Source: Candidatus Pristimantibacillus lignocellulolyticus | Lineage (GTDB): Bacteria > Bacillota > Bacilli > Paenibacillales > Paenibacillaceae | Assembly (NCBI GenBank): GCA_023639215.1 | Contig: CP097899.1 | Location: 1,122,501 to 1,186,500 of the forward strand | Length of the DNA: 64,000 nt | Reading direction: 5' to 3' | Shown here: in pieces, positions 49,263 through 56,756 of the stretch | How positions within the stretch are numbered: position 1 is the stretch's first letter | How the letters are laid out: each line of letters opens with the position of its first letter | Made by a program: the position numbers and the translations under genes | The notes under the pieces: generated by a model | Told to the model about the DNA's origin: nothing | Databases searched by the model: none | Seen by the model: the letters and a program-made list of their open reading frames with translations, nothing else

Positions 49263-50081
49263 ATGACACAATTTTTACGCCAAGGTTGGCGTATGGCAAA
49301 AGGGCATACAAAAATCATTATCGCTTTGTTCTTGTATCAAGCGATTTGGGGTTTTATACTTTACAAAATGATAGACAACATTATTACCCCTCTGCTCAAG
49401 CGATACCCCGAGCTTACTGGAAGTGCAGATACTGTCGCATTATTCTGGATTGAAAATCAATTTCAAATTTTGAAAACAGATGTATGGATGCCCTATCTAT
49501 ATACGTTCCTGATACTACTCTTTATTCGCATGATCTTTACACCGTTTCTACAAGCGGGGCTATTCTACTCTATCCATCATCGTTCTGAAATTGGCAAAGG
49601 GACATATTTCCGTAAAGGAATTGCCGCTAAGTGGAAACAAGTGACGTTATTGTACTGGATCAAAAATATTCTCATCTTTATTCCGTTGATCTGGATTGTA
49701 AAACCAGTCTTCACCACAATACTTTCGAATAAATCAATTAATGCGATATTCAGCTTATTAGATTGGACATTATTTGTATATATTGCTTGGGCACTTATTG
49801 TTCAGCTGTTATTCTATCTGTTACAGCTTGGTACTTCATGGGAGATGAGCATAACAACTGTGTTACGTCAAACGCTCGTTCATCTCCTTCCTTTCATCTT
49901 AGTATCAATAGTTATTTCACTCATCTATTCATTCTTCAGTGTCAGTATTCACGCATTATCTATCATTTGGGTTAGCTTTCTTAGCTTCTTACTTTATCAA
50001 ATCTTGCCACTCATTCGTACGTTATTCAAAGTATGGATGGTATCTGCACAATATGAAAGTATACGTGAACATAAAATTTAA
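49263..50081 (+). CDS. Polytopic membrane protein, unknown function
   Basis: 272 residues with about six hydrophobic helices (IIIALFLYQAIWGFILYKMI; YTFLILLFIRMIFTPFLQAG; ILIFIPLIWIVKPVFTTI; LFVYIAWALIVQLLFYLLQL; LLPFILVSIVISLIYSFF; IIWVSFLSFLLYQILPLI) and basic loops. The layout recalls DUF975/glycerophosphoryl-type membrane-remodelling proteins but no diagnostic motif is seen. AGGAGG lies before the ATG; its own terminator follows. Confidence 0.75.
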   Translation: MTQFLRQGWRMAKGHTKIIIALFLYQAIWGFILYKMIDNIITPLLKRYPELTGSADTVALFWIENQFQILKTDVWMPYLYTFLILLFIRMIFTPFLQAGLFYSIHHRSEIGKGTYFRKGIAAKWKQVTLLYWIKNILIFIPLIWIVKPVFTTILSNKSINAIFSLLDWTLFVYIAWALIVQLLFYLLQLGTSWEMSITTVLRQTLVHLLPFILVSIVISLIYSFFSVSIHALSIIWVSFLSFLLYQILPLIRTLFKVWMVSAQYESIREHKI

Positions 50082-50084
50082 ATA

Positions 50085-50130
50085 AACTAAGCGCGTAGAG
50101 ACCTTTGAAGGAATCTACGCGCTTAGTTTT
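50085..50130. terminator. Terminator between the membrane protein gene and katA
   Basis: AACTAAGCGCGTAGA and TCTACGCGCTTAGTT arms followed by TTGAT on plus; the A-rich other side may allow action on the converging katA transcript. Confidence 0.8.
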
Positions 50131-50194
50131 GATTGTATCTCTACATGACATATTGGTCAATAACGTTGTGTACTAACTAAAAAACATTAACCTA

Positions 50195-51652
50195 TTAAGA
50201 ATGTTGAGGAATAAACTTAGAAATGTCTACGTTCAAACCTTCAGACAACTTTTGTCCAAGTGTAGCATCTGCACGGTAGAAGTTACACACCGCACGTAGC
50301 TGGATATCTTCATTCACTTGAGATAGATCGCCAATTAAGTTAGCAAGTAAGTTAGCTTGTTCCTCAGCCGACCAAGAACGGTATGTCTCACCAGCTTGGG
50401 TAAAGTTATCTTGCTTATCAATCTTCTGGCGACCAGCTACACCATGAATAGGTGAATAGGAATCTTTGAACTCCTCTGACGCTTCTTGCAGCTCATCAGA
50501 ACCGCTATTCGGCTCATAGTTATATGTTGATGGATTAGCAGTCATCGTCATTGCACCATCACGTTGCTGATTACGAACTGCAGCATAAGGACAGTTTACT
50601 GGAATATGAGTGTAATTAGCACCAAGACGGTAACGTTGTGCATCAGGATATGAGAATAGACGTCCTTGTAACAATTTATCCTCAGACGGCTCAATACCAG
50701 GAACTAGTACACTTGGAGCAAAGGCAACTTGTTCTACTTCTGCAAAGTAATTCGTAGCGTTACGGTTGAGTGTCATTGTTCCGATCGTTTGAAACGGATA
50801 CATATCTTCAGGCCATACTTTAGTTGGATCTAATGGATCGAAGCTATAACGATCAATATGCTCATAAGGCATTAATTGAACTTGTAATTCCCATTCCGGG
50901 AAGTTTCCTTTATCGATATTATCAAACAAATCACGCGTTGCATGGTTGAAATCTTTACCTTGTTGATCTGCTGACTCAGCAGCTGTAAAGTTACGAGCCC
51001 CTTGCTTCGATAACCACTTATATTTGATATAAGTGATTTTACCTTCCGCATTAATCCATTTGAAAGCATGAACACTAAAACCATTCATTTCACGATAGTT
51101 AGCCGGAGTACCATGATCTGATAACAACCAAGTCATCATATGTGTAGATTCAGGAGTTAACGTCATGAAATCCCAATACCGTGATGGATGTTGTATATTT
51201 GTAACTGGATCTGGTTTAAGTGAATGAACCATATCCGGGAATTTGATTGCGTCACGAATAAAGAATACTGGAATATGGTTACCTACAAGGTCGTAGTTAC
51301 CTTCCTCTGTATAGAACTTCGTCGAGAAACCACGCGGATCACGTGCAGTTTCAGGAGAACCTTGACCATGAATAACTGTTGAGAAGCGAACAAAAACTGG
51401 TGTCTCTTTACCTTCGGTTTGCAAGAAATTAGCTTTCGTAAATTCGCTCATATTTTTAGATGTAACAAATACGCCATGTGCACCTGCACCGCGGGCATGA
51501 ACAACACGCTCTGGAATACGTTCACGATCAAAATGTGCTAGTTTTTCGATAAGATGATAATCTTCCATTAATACAGGTCCACGTTGCCCTGCTGTACGTG
51601 ATGATTGATTGTCTGCGACAGGTCCGCCTTGATTCGTTGTTAATCTTGTCAT
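50195..51652 (-). CDS. katA: Heme catalase, KatA type
   Basis: 485-residue small-subunit catalase. Distal His in VVHARGAGAHGVF, Asn in VGNHIPVFFIRDAIKFPD and the proximal Tyr in RLFSYPDAQRYRLG, plus TRLTTNQGGPVADNQSSRTAG at the N terminus (in pieces), close to B. subtilis KatA. Detoxifies hydrogen peroxide. The ATG at 51652 follows AAGGAG by 11 nt. A Fur/PerR-type operator upstream and a perR-like gene two genes away suggest peroxide induction. Confidence 0.95.
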   Translation of the reverse strand: MTRLTTNQGGPVADNQSSRTAGQRGPVLMEDYHLIEKLAHFDRERIPERVVHARGAGAHGVFVTSKNMSEFTKANFLQTEGKETPVFVRFSTVIHGQGSPETARDPRGFSTKFYTEEGNYDLVGNHIPVFFIRDAIKFPDMVHSLKPDPVTNIQHPSRYWDFMTLTPESTHMMTWLLSDHGTPANYREMNGFSVHAFKWINAEGKITYIKYKWLSKQGARNFTAAESADQQGKDFNHATRDLFDNIDKGNFPEWELQVQLMPYEHIDRYSFDPLDPTKVWPEDMYPFQTIGTMTLNRNATNYFAEVEQVAFAPSVLVPGIEPSEDKLLQGRLFSYPDAQRYRLGANYTHIPVNCPYAAVRNQQRDGAMTMTANPSTYNYEPNSGSDELQEASEEFKDSYSPIHGVAGRQKIDKQDNFTQAGETYRSWSAEEQANLLANLIGDLSQVNEDIQLRAVCNFYRADATLGQKLSEGLNVDISKFIPQHS

Positions 51653-51677
51653 TTGTTCATACACTCCTTATTTAGTA

Positions 51678-51694
51678 TTTAGACTTAATCTAAA
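51678..51694. promoter_or_regulatory. PerR-type operator of katA
   Basis: TTTAGACTTAATCTAAA, a dyad whose core TTAGATTAAGTCTAA (minus strand) matches TTAGATTTAGTATAA in the perR operator at 13 of 15 positions, in the 7-1-7 form of per boxes. It lies just downstream of the katA -10. Confidence 0.65.
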
Positions 51695-51707
51695 TCTTAG
51701 TATATTT

Positions 51708-51737
51708 ACTATAGCGGAGTGTGGGTTACTATGTCAT
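51708..51737 (-). promoter_or_regulatory. katA promoter
   Basis: On the minus strand ATGACA, 18-bp spacer, TATAGT. Confidence 0.5.
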
Positions 51738-51797
51738 GAACTTCTGATGAAGAAACAATGAATTGACAATGAATAACTTATCTAAGAATTGGACGTA

Positions 51798-52547
51798 TCA
51801 ATCACGATCAGCTAGACGGTAGCCAACTCCTCGAACGGTAGCGATATACTTGGGATCCACTGCGCTATCTTCAAGTTTTTTACGCAAGCTTTTAATATGA
51901 ACATCAACAACATTACTGCCTGCATAAAACTGTAATCCCCAAATAACATCAAGTAGTACTTCTCTCGTCTGAACCGCGCCATCTGAAGTTAAGAAGTGTA
52001 ATAACAGATCATATTCTGTCTTGGTCAGCTCTATACGTAGATTGTCCTTCGTGACGATCATTTTACGAGTATTCACTTTCAAATCTTTGAATACGATAAG
52101 ATCTTCAAATTTTGAAAACTGTGATTGATTCTCAAGCAAGCGATTAATACGCTCAAGCGCTTGATCTACAGATGAAGGCCAGATCATAATTTCAGCGCCC
52201 GCTAATTCTAACTGTTCTTTTCGCTCATAAGTTTGTTCATCCATCAGAATAACTAATGAAATATGATAACTAGAAACGTTGCCCAGTAAACTATGACCTC
52301 TTTCTAGTACGTCTGTATAGGAAGCAGTAACTGCCGTTGGCAATGCATCGTAGATCACTAGTTCAGGTTTCACAGATGACAACATATCTTCATTAAATTC
52401 ATGTAATGAAAACACATCGAAACATGCCGTTGATAGCGAAACAAATAATTGCTTTACTCGTTCTGGCAGGGGACTAATAATCATAACTCGTTTCGTTAAC
52501 GTGCATAACAACTGATCTTCTGATCGCTCTATTGCTTGGTCGTGCAC
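51798..52547 (-). CDS. OmpR-type DNA-binding protein with degenerate receiver domain
   Basis: About 249 residues. The C-terminal winged helix is standard (LRIELTKTEYDLLLHFL, REVLLDVIWGLQFYAGSNVVDVHIKSLRKKL in pieces, VRGVGYRL). The N-terminal 120 residues have receiver-like spacing but lack the acidic pair (VMIISPLPERV where family members have DD) and the conserved Lys (MIWPSS); an Asp remains in ELVIYDALP. It is thus an atypical, probably phosphorylation-independent regulator. It overlaps the end of the perR-like gene, so translation is coupled. The start is uncertain: the GTG at 52547 suits the ribosome binding site GGAAGGGG. Confidence 0.82.
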   Translation of the reverse strand: MHDQAIERSEDQLLCTLTKRVMIISPLPERVKQLFVSLSTACFDVFSLHEFNEDMLSSVKPELVIYDALPTAVTASYTDVLERGHSLLGNVSSYHISLVILMDEQTYERKEQLELAGAEIMIWPSSVDQALERINRLLENQSQFSKFEDLIVFKDLKVNTRKMIVTKDNLRIELTKTEYDLLLHFLTSDGAVQTREVLLDVIWGLQFYAGSNVVDVHIKSLRKKLEDSAVDPKYIATVRGVGYRLADRD

Positions 52548-52921
52548 TGGCCGCACACCCCTTCCATAACGATATGAGGATGATGAATACTGTAATTCGT
52601 TTGTTCACATACTTTATCTAACCATTCTTGTGGAATATCTACTAATACTTCATCTACCTTACCGCATACTGTACAAACAATATGTTGATGCTCCTCAGTT
52701 CTCGCATCATATCGACTAACAGCTTCGCCTAATTTCAGTTCTCTAATAAGTTCAACATCCGTTAGATAACGTAAAGAGTTATACACAGTTCCATACGCAA
52801 AATTAAACCCTCTTTCACGCAATCGATGAATAATATCCGCTGCTGTTGGATGATCTTCAGAGTCTTTCACTACCTCCAAAATCGCTCTACGTTGCACTGT
52901 TAAATTAATTTTCTGAACCAT
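52529..52921 (-). CDS. perR: Fur family regulator, PerR-like
   Basis: 130 residues: winged helix (HPTAADIIHRLRERG, YGTVYNSLRYL), regulatory metal-site residues in SRYDARTEEHQHIVC, and the structural zinc pairs CTVCGK and CGQC. The His at HPTA, Asp at SRYD and His-x-His at EHQH correspond to PerR peroxide-sensing ligands. With katA adjacent and shared operators, peroxide sensing is likely; Fur or Zur are less likely alternatives. Autoregulation is indicated by the palindrome on its promoter. Confidence 0.88.
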   Translation of the reverse strand: MVQKINLTVQRRAILEVVKDSEDHPTAADIIHRLRERGFNFAYGTVYNSLRYLTDVELIRELKLGEAVSRYDARTEEHQHIVCTVCGKVDEVLVDIPQEWLDKVCEQTNYSIHHPHIVMEGVCGQCTTKQ

Positions 52922-52936
52922 GACTCAGCCGCCTTT

Positions 52937-52981
52937 GCTTAATATTAGATTTAGTATAAATCTAATATTAAGCACCGTCAA
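52937..52981 (-). promoter_or_regulatory. perR promoter with 37-bp perfect palindromic operator
   Basis: The minus strand reads TTGACG (52981-52976), 17 bp, TATACT (52958-52953). The palindrome at 52937-52973 has perfect 17-bp arms (GCTTAATATTAGATTTA and complement) around GTA, covering spacer and -10. It contains two overlapping TTAGATT-N-AGTATAA-type half-site pairs. Confidence 0.8.
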
Positions 52982-53046
52982 TGTAACTATCTTCCCCTGC
53001 AATTACTACCATCATTAAACGGCTTATCATTTGCTCTATGCACAAA

Positions 53047-53090
53047 CAAAAAAAAGCAATCTAGACATTTGAATGTCAAAGATTGCTTTC
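53047..53090 (-). terminator. Terminator of cls, beyond the repeat cluster
   Basis: On the minus strand AAGCAATCT, inner TGACATTCAAATGTC, AGATTGCTT, then TTTTTTTG. The intervening 650 bp between it and cls is filled by repeats. Confidence 0.85.
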
Positions 53091-53099
53091 GTTATAAGT

Positions 53100-53738
53100 G
53101 GGTGTTGCTTACTATTCGCCGCCGACTAAACTACGTTAGCACAATCATCGTGATCACGAGCGGATGTTTTGAACTTCCTATACAATGAAGGTTCAAAAAG
53201 CGGGCTTTCAGAACCGAGAAAATGGAGCGCTACTTGAGGAAGGAGGAAACGCAAGTGTACGTTATTGGTACACGCGTACCGGACTTCCCAAGTTCGCTTC
53301 ATATTCGATGTCGAATAAACTACATAGCCGATCATCGTTATCAAAGTCTGCTTTTTGAACTTCCTATACAATGAAGGTTCAAAACATTCGCTTGTCAGCA
53401 TCAAGAAGATGCACTCCAGCGAAAACGAGTAGCACAGCGTACGTTTTGTGTACGCGAGCACACAGAGGCTTTCGATGGGGGGGCATCTTCGACGCCGACT
53501 AATCTACAACGCGATACCGCGTGATCACGAGCGGATGTTTTGAACTTCCTCTATTACAATGAAGGTTCAAAACATTCGCTTGTCAGCACCAAGAAGATGC
53601 ACTCCAGCGAAAACGAGTAGCACAGCGTACGTTTTGTGTACGCGAGCACACACAGGCTTTCGATGGGGGGCATCTTCGACGCCGACTAAGCTACGTTAGC
53701 ATATTCCGCGTGATCACGAGCGGATGTTTTGAACTTCC
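53100..53738 (-). repeat. Cluster of at least three dispersed 3'-end repeats downstream of cls
   Basis: Modules are bounded by TTTTGAACTTCCT ... AATGAAGGTTCAAAA inverted repeats near 53168, 53350, 53540 and 53722. The two modules at 53379 and 53566 are nearly identical (187-bp period): GAAGATGC ... GCATCTTC outer stem, GCGTACG ... TGTACGC inner hairpin, then GACGCCGACTAA and GTGATCACGAGCGG. The module at 53165-53350 is more diverged. There is no gene in this stretch. Confidence 0.85.
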
Positions 53739-53739
53739 T

Positions 53740-55191
53740 CTAAAGGATGGGGCTTAAAAGACGCGATATCGATTCCTTGATCCGTCTAACCCATGAACGC
53801 TTCGAATATTCCTCTATAGTAAGTACATGGCAATTTTCTATATCCTCATTGAATATTGTTTCAAGTCTTACTGCTACCTCTTGATTATAAATAAATGCAT
53901 TCATCTCGAAGTTAAGCTTGAAGCTCCGAATATCCAAATTCGCTGTACCAACAGATGCTGATTTTCCATCTACGACAAGCGTTTTGGCATGGAGAAATCC
54001 GACGTCATACATATATACTTTAATACCGCATGACAAAAGATCTTCCAAGTACGATTGTGTAGCCCAATAAACAAAGAAGTGATCTGGCTTACTAGGCAAC
54101 ATAATTCGTACATCCATGCCTGAAAGTGCAGCAGTTCTTAATGCATTCAAAAGGCTACTATCTGGCACAAAGTAAGGGGTTTGTAGATACACCGATTTCC
54201 TAGCTGCGTAAATCATCTTTATGTATGAATTTTTAATCTCCTGATATTGTGAATCAGGCCCACTAGCAACAATTTGCATGCCGATGGGATTATTATTCTC
54301 TGCGATCAATATAGGGAAATAAGTTTCATTAAAACCAACTTTTAAGGATGATGCCATATTCCAATCAATCATAAATTGGGCTTGCATCTGTAAAACTGCA
54401 TCTCCGCGAATACGTAAATGAGTATCACGCCACTTACCAAAGTGCTTATTAAGACCCAAGTACTCATCTCCGATATTGAAACCGCCAATATAACCAATCC
54501 CACCGTCAATAACAACTAATTTACGGTGATTACGAAAATTGATCTTAAAGTTAATATACGGTATACGAGAGGGAAAGAATGCTTCTTCCTTCCCTCCTGC
54601 AGCACGAAACTCCTTGAAAAATTTACGAGGAAGATTTGAACTACCAATATGATCATATAAGAAGCGAACCTCCACTCCTTCTTTCGCCTTAGCAGTTAAT
54701 GCTTTCATAAGTCTACGACCAAGTGCATCATTTCTTACAATATAATAGACAAGATGAATATGATGCTTAGCTTCAGCAATATCAGCGATTAGAGCATCAA
54801 ATTTCTCATTGCCATCCGTATAAATATTTACAGTGTTCTGTGTTGTAAATAGTGAAAGTCCTGTTGTAAGGTTCATCGATATCAAATCAGAATATTCGTC
54901 AATTTCAGGCCCAGCAAAATCAAGATCACCTCTTTGCAACTGACGGCGCTGTTCAATAACTAAGTCATTGATCATACTCGGATTAATACCAAGCAACTTT
55001 GCTAGTTTGCGCTTTTTGAATTTCTGACCTAATACAAGATAAAGAACGAATCCAAGAACAGGAATGAAAAACAGTACCATCATCCACGCCCATGTTGAGC
55101 TTACATTTCTACGTTCAAGAAATATTATTGCAATCGCAAGAAATATATTTAGTATTGTAATCGTAAAGTAGATGTTTTGAACAATATCCAT
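53740..55191 (-). CDS. cls: Cardiolipin synthase
   Basis: 483 residues of the phospholipase D superfamily that join two phosphatidylglycerols into cardiolipin. Two N-terminal helices (ITILNIFLAIAIIFLE; WAWMMVLFFIPVLGFVLYLVLG), then two HKD motifs: NHRKLVVIDGGIGYIGG (near 225) and HAKTLVVDGKSASVGTANLD (near 405). Full length. The ATG follows AAAGGGG. The upstream M15 peptidase gene is 30 bp away on the same strand, so they may be cotranscribed. Confidence 0.94.
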   Translation of the reverse strand: MDIVQNIYFTITILNIFLAIAIIFLERRNVSSTWAWMMVLFFIPVLGFVLYLVLGQKFKKRKLAKLLGINPSMINDLVIEQRRQLQRGDLDFAGPEIDEYSDLISMNLTTGLSLFTTQNTVNIYTDGNEKFDALIADIAEAKHHIHLVYYIVRNDALGRRLMKALTAKAKEGVEVRFLYDHIGSSNLPRKFFKEFRAAGGKEEAFFPSRIPYINFKINFRNHRKLVVIDGGIGYIGGFNIGDEYLGLNKHFGKWRDTHLRIRGDAVLQMQAQFMIDWNMASSLKVGFNETYFPILIAENNNPIGMQIVASGPDSQYQEIKNSYIKMIYAARKSVYLQTPYFVPDSSLLNALRTAALSGMDVRIMLPSKPDHFFVYWATQSYLEDLLSCGIKVYMYDVGFLHAKTLVVDGKSASVGTANLDIRSFKLNFEMNAFIYNQEVAVRLETIFNEDIENCHVLTIEEYSKRSWVRRIKESISRLLSPIL

Positions 55192-55220
55192 TGCTTATCA
55201 TCCCCTTTGAATTGCACTAA

Positions 55221-56075
55221 TTATCTTTTTACTGGAACAACCTGATAATATTCTTCAAGTGTTAGTCCTTCGGAATCTATTTCTTTCGCTATTTCTACAC
55301 CTACATAACGTAAATGCCATGGTTCATATTTGTAACCTGTAATATCTTCTTTTCCTTCAGGATAACGAATGATGAACCCGTGATTTGCAGCGTTGTTAGC
55401 AAGCCATATCGCTTCTACTGTCCCGCCAAAGCAGTCTTCTGCTGCACATTTACCAGTACTACCTGATACATCAATAGCAAGACCTGTTTCATGTTCACTT
55501 GTCCCTGGCTCTGCGCTGTACGTCTTAGCTTTCTCATAACCATCACGCTCTACGTAACGTTTGAAAAGTGCTTTTTGAGTTTCATGTGATCGATATGCAG
55601 ATACTCCAGCCAAATAAATCCCATCAACTTCCGCAGCTTCAAACATTTCTTCAAGAGCAGTAGCTGCAGCTTGACGCATCATACGCTTCTCTATTTTGTC
55701 ATCAAATGTAAATCGAACATCTGGGTACACTAGATCTTTCGGAGAATAATCTTCAGGAAGCTTATAATTTGGGTTGACCATTACTGCTACACTCTCAGCA
55801 TCTGTATCCACATTATCAGTTGGACTTGATGTAGGCGATGGTACTGGTTCTTCCTGACCACTACCATTAGTATCATCATTTCCGTCAGTATTTGAAACAT
55901 TATCATCTTCTTCTCCGTTATTAATAGAAGAGTCATTATTTGGAATATTTTCCTCTTGGTTAGTTCCATCAACTAACTCATTGTTTTGTTCATTCTTATC
56001 AGACATTAGAAATATAACAATACCAATCATAGCAGCACATGTGATTAAAAATAAAAATAATTTGAAAACCTTCAA
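55221..56075 (-). CDS. M15 family D-alanyl-D-alanine carboxypeptidase (VanY/LdcB type)
   Basis: 284 residues. A membrane anchor or signal (FKLFLFLITCAAMIGIVIFL) is followed by an Asn/Asp/Glu-rich, disordered linker of about 80 residues and the VanY domain: SAYRSHETQKALF, zinc ligands in GTSEHETGLAIDVSG and EPWHLRYVG. It trims stem peptides of the wall. The TTG at 56075 with AAGGAGG 7 nt upstream is the start; the longer frame has no ribosome binding site. Confidence 0.9.
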   Translation of the reverse strand: MKVFKLFLFLITCAAMIGIVIFLMSDKNEQNNELVDGTNQEENIPNNDSSINNGEEDDNVSNTDGNDDTNGSGQEEPVPSPTSSPTDNVDTDAESVAVMVNPNYKLPEDYSPKDLVYPDVRFTFDDKIEKRMMRQAAATALEEMFEAAEVDGIYLAGVSAYRSHETQKALFKRYVERDGYEKAKTYSAEPGTSEHETGLAIDVSGSTGKCAAEDCFGGTVEAIWLANNAANHGFIIRYPEGKEDITGYKYEPWHLRYVGVEIAKEIDSEGLTLEEYYQVVPVKR

Positions 56076-56439
56076 AATATTGCCTCCTTGTGTAGATGCA
56101 TGATTTCTCGCGATTAACGATGATATCATACGATTAATTATGGTTATTTAACACTATACGGCGTATTAATAGATAATTTGGCGGATTAGTAGTTTTAGTT
56201 TTTTTGACAACGCCACGCCGTACAAGCATAATAAGTAAGTATTATACCACCAATGAAGTTCTACTGAAATAACCAGATGAGATGAAAGAATTGGTTTTGT
56301 CTATTATTAAGTATTATAGCTCGCTCCTTATCCTTTTCGCTTTAACCCTTGTAATACTTAGTAAGAAATATACTTGGATTATTTTCTTGCTGTTTTATTG
56401 CATTTCTTTATGTATGATATGTCTGACCGTCTCGTTTGT

Positions 56440-56695
56440 ATGAATAAACACTATATGGAAAGAAGAATATTTTGGATGAATATCCGTCAGTGTCTACTAT
56501 TATAAATGGTATGGCGTCATTGTAACATATTTTGCATTTTCACAAGCATTAGTTCAGGTCGATCAGGTATTAGCTGTAAGTAATAGTGTATTCTCACTAA
56601 CAGATTATTATTTCATACTCATCTTCATTGATATTGTTCTCTTGGCATTCTGCCTTATTCGAAAGAGAAAAGTTCGGAAACATACTTCTTCTTAG
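56440..56695 (+). pseudogene. Fragment of an LTA-synthase-family gene
   Basis: From 56492 the plus strand reads VYYYKWYGVIVTYFAFSQ ... VLAVSNSVFSLTDYYF ... IFIDIVLLAF ... RKRKVRK then stops at 56695. This aligns along its length with residues 79-138 of the intact gene just downstream (MYYKYYGVIVTYFALAQ ... AVKNSVFSLMDPYF ... YIDVVIMAF ... KRK). A weaker match in another frame starts near 56440. There is no start codon with a ribosome binding site and no sulfatase domain. A decayed tandem paralogue. The rest of 56130-56440 shows nothing I can identify. Confidence 0.75.
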
Positions 56696-56756
56696 TTCTA
56701 ACTCACCATTAACTTCACATAAAAGTATATATGTTATTTGAAAGGTAGGATGAATT

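Noticed and set aside
53126..53461. 111-codon minus-strand frame in the cls 3' region
   Set aside because: Built from the dispersed repeats, no ribosome binding site, composition unlike a protein.
53100..53738. CRISPR array or transposon
   Set aside because: Repeats are long, few and hairpin-rich with no unique equal-length spacers, and no cas or transposase gene is present.
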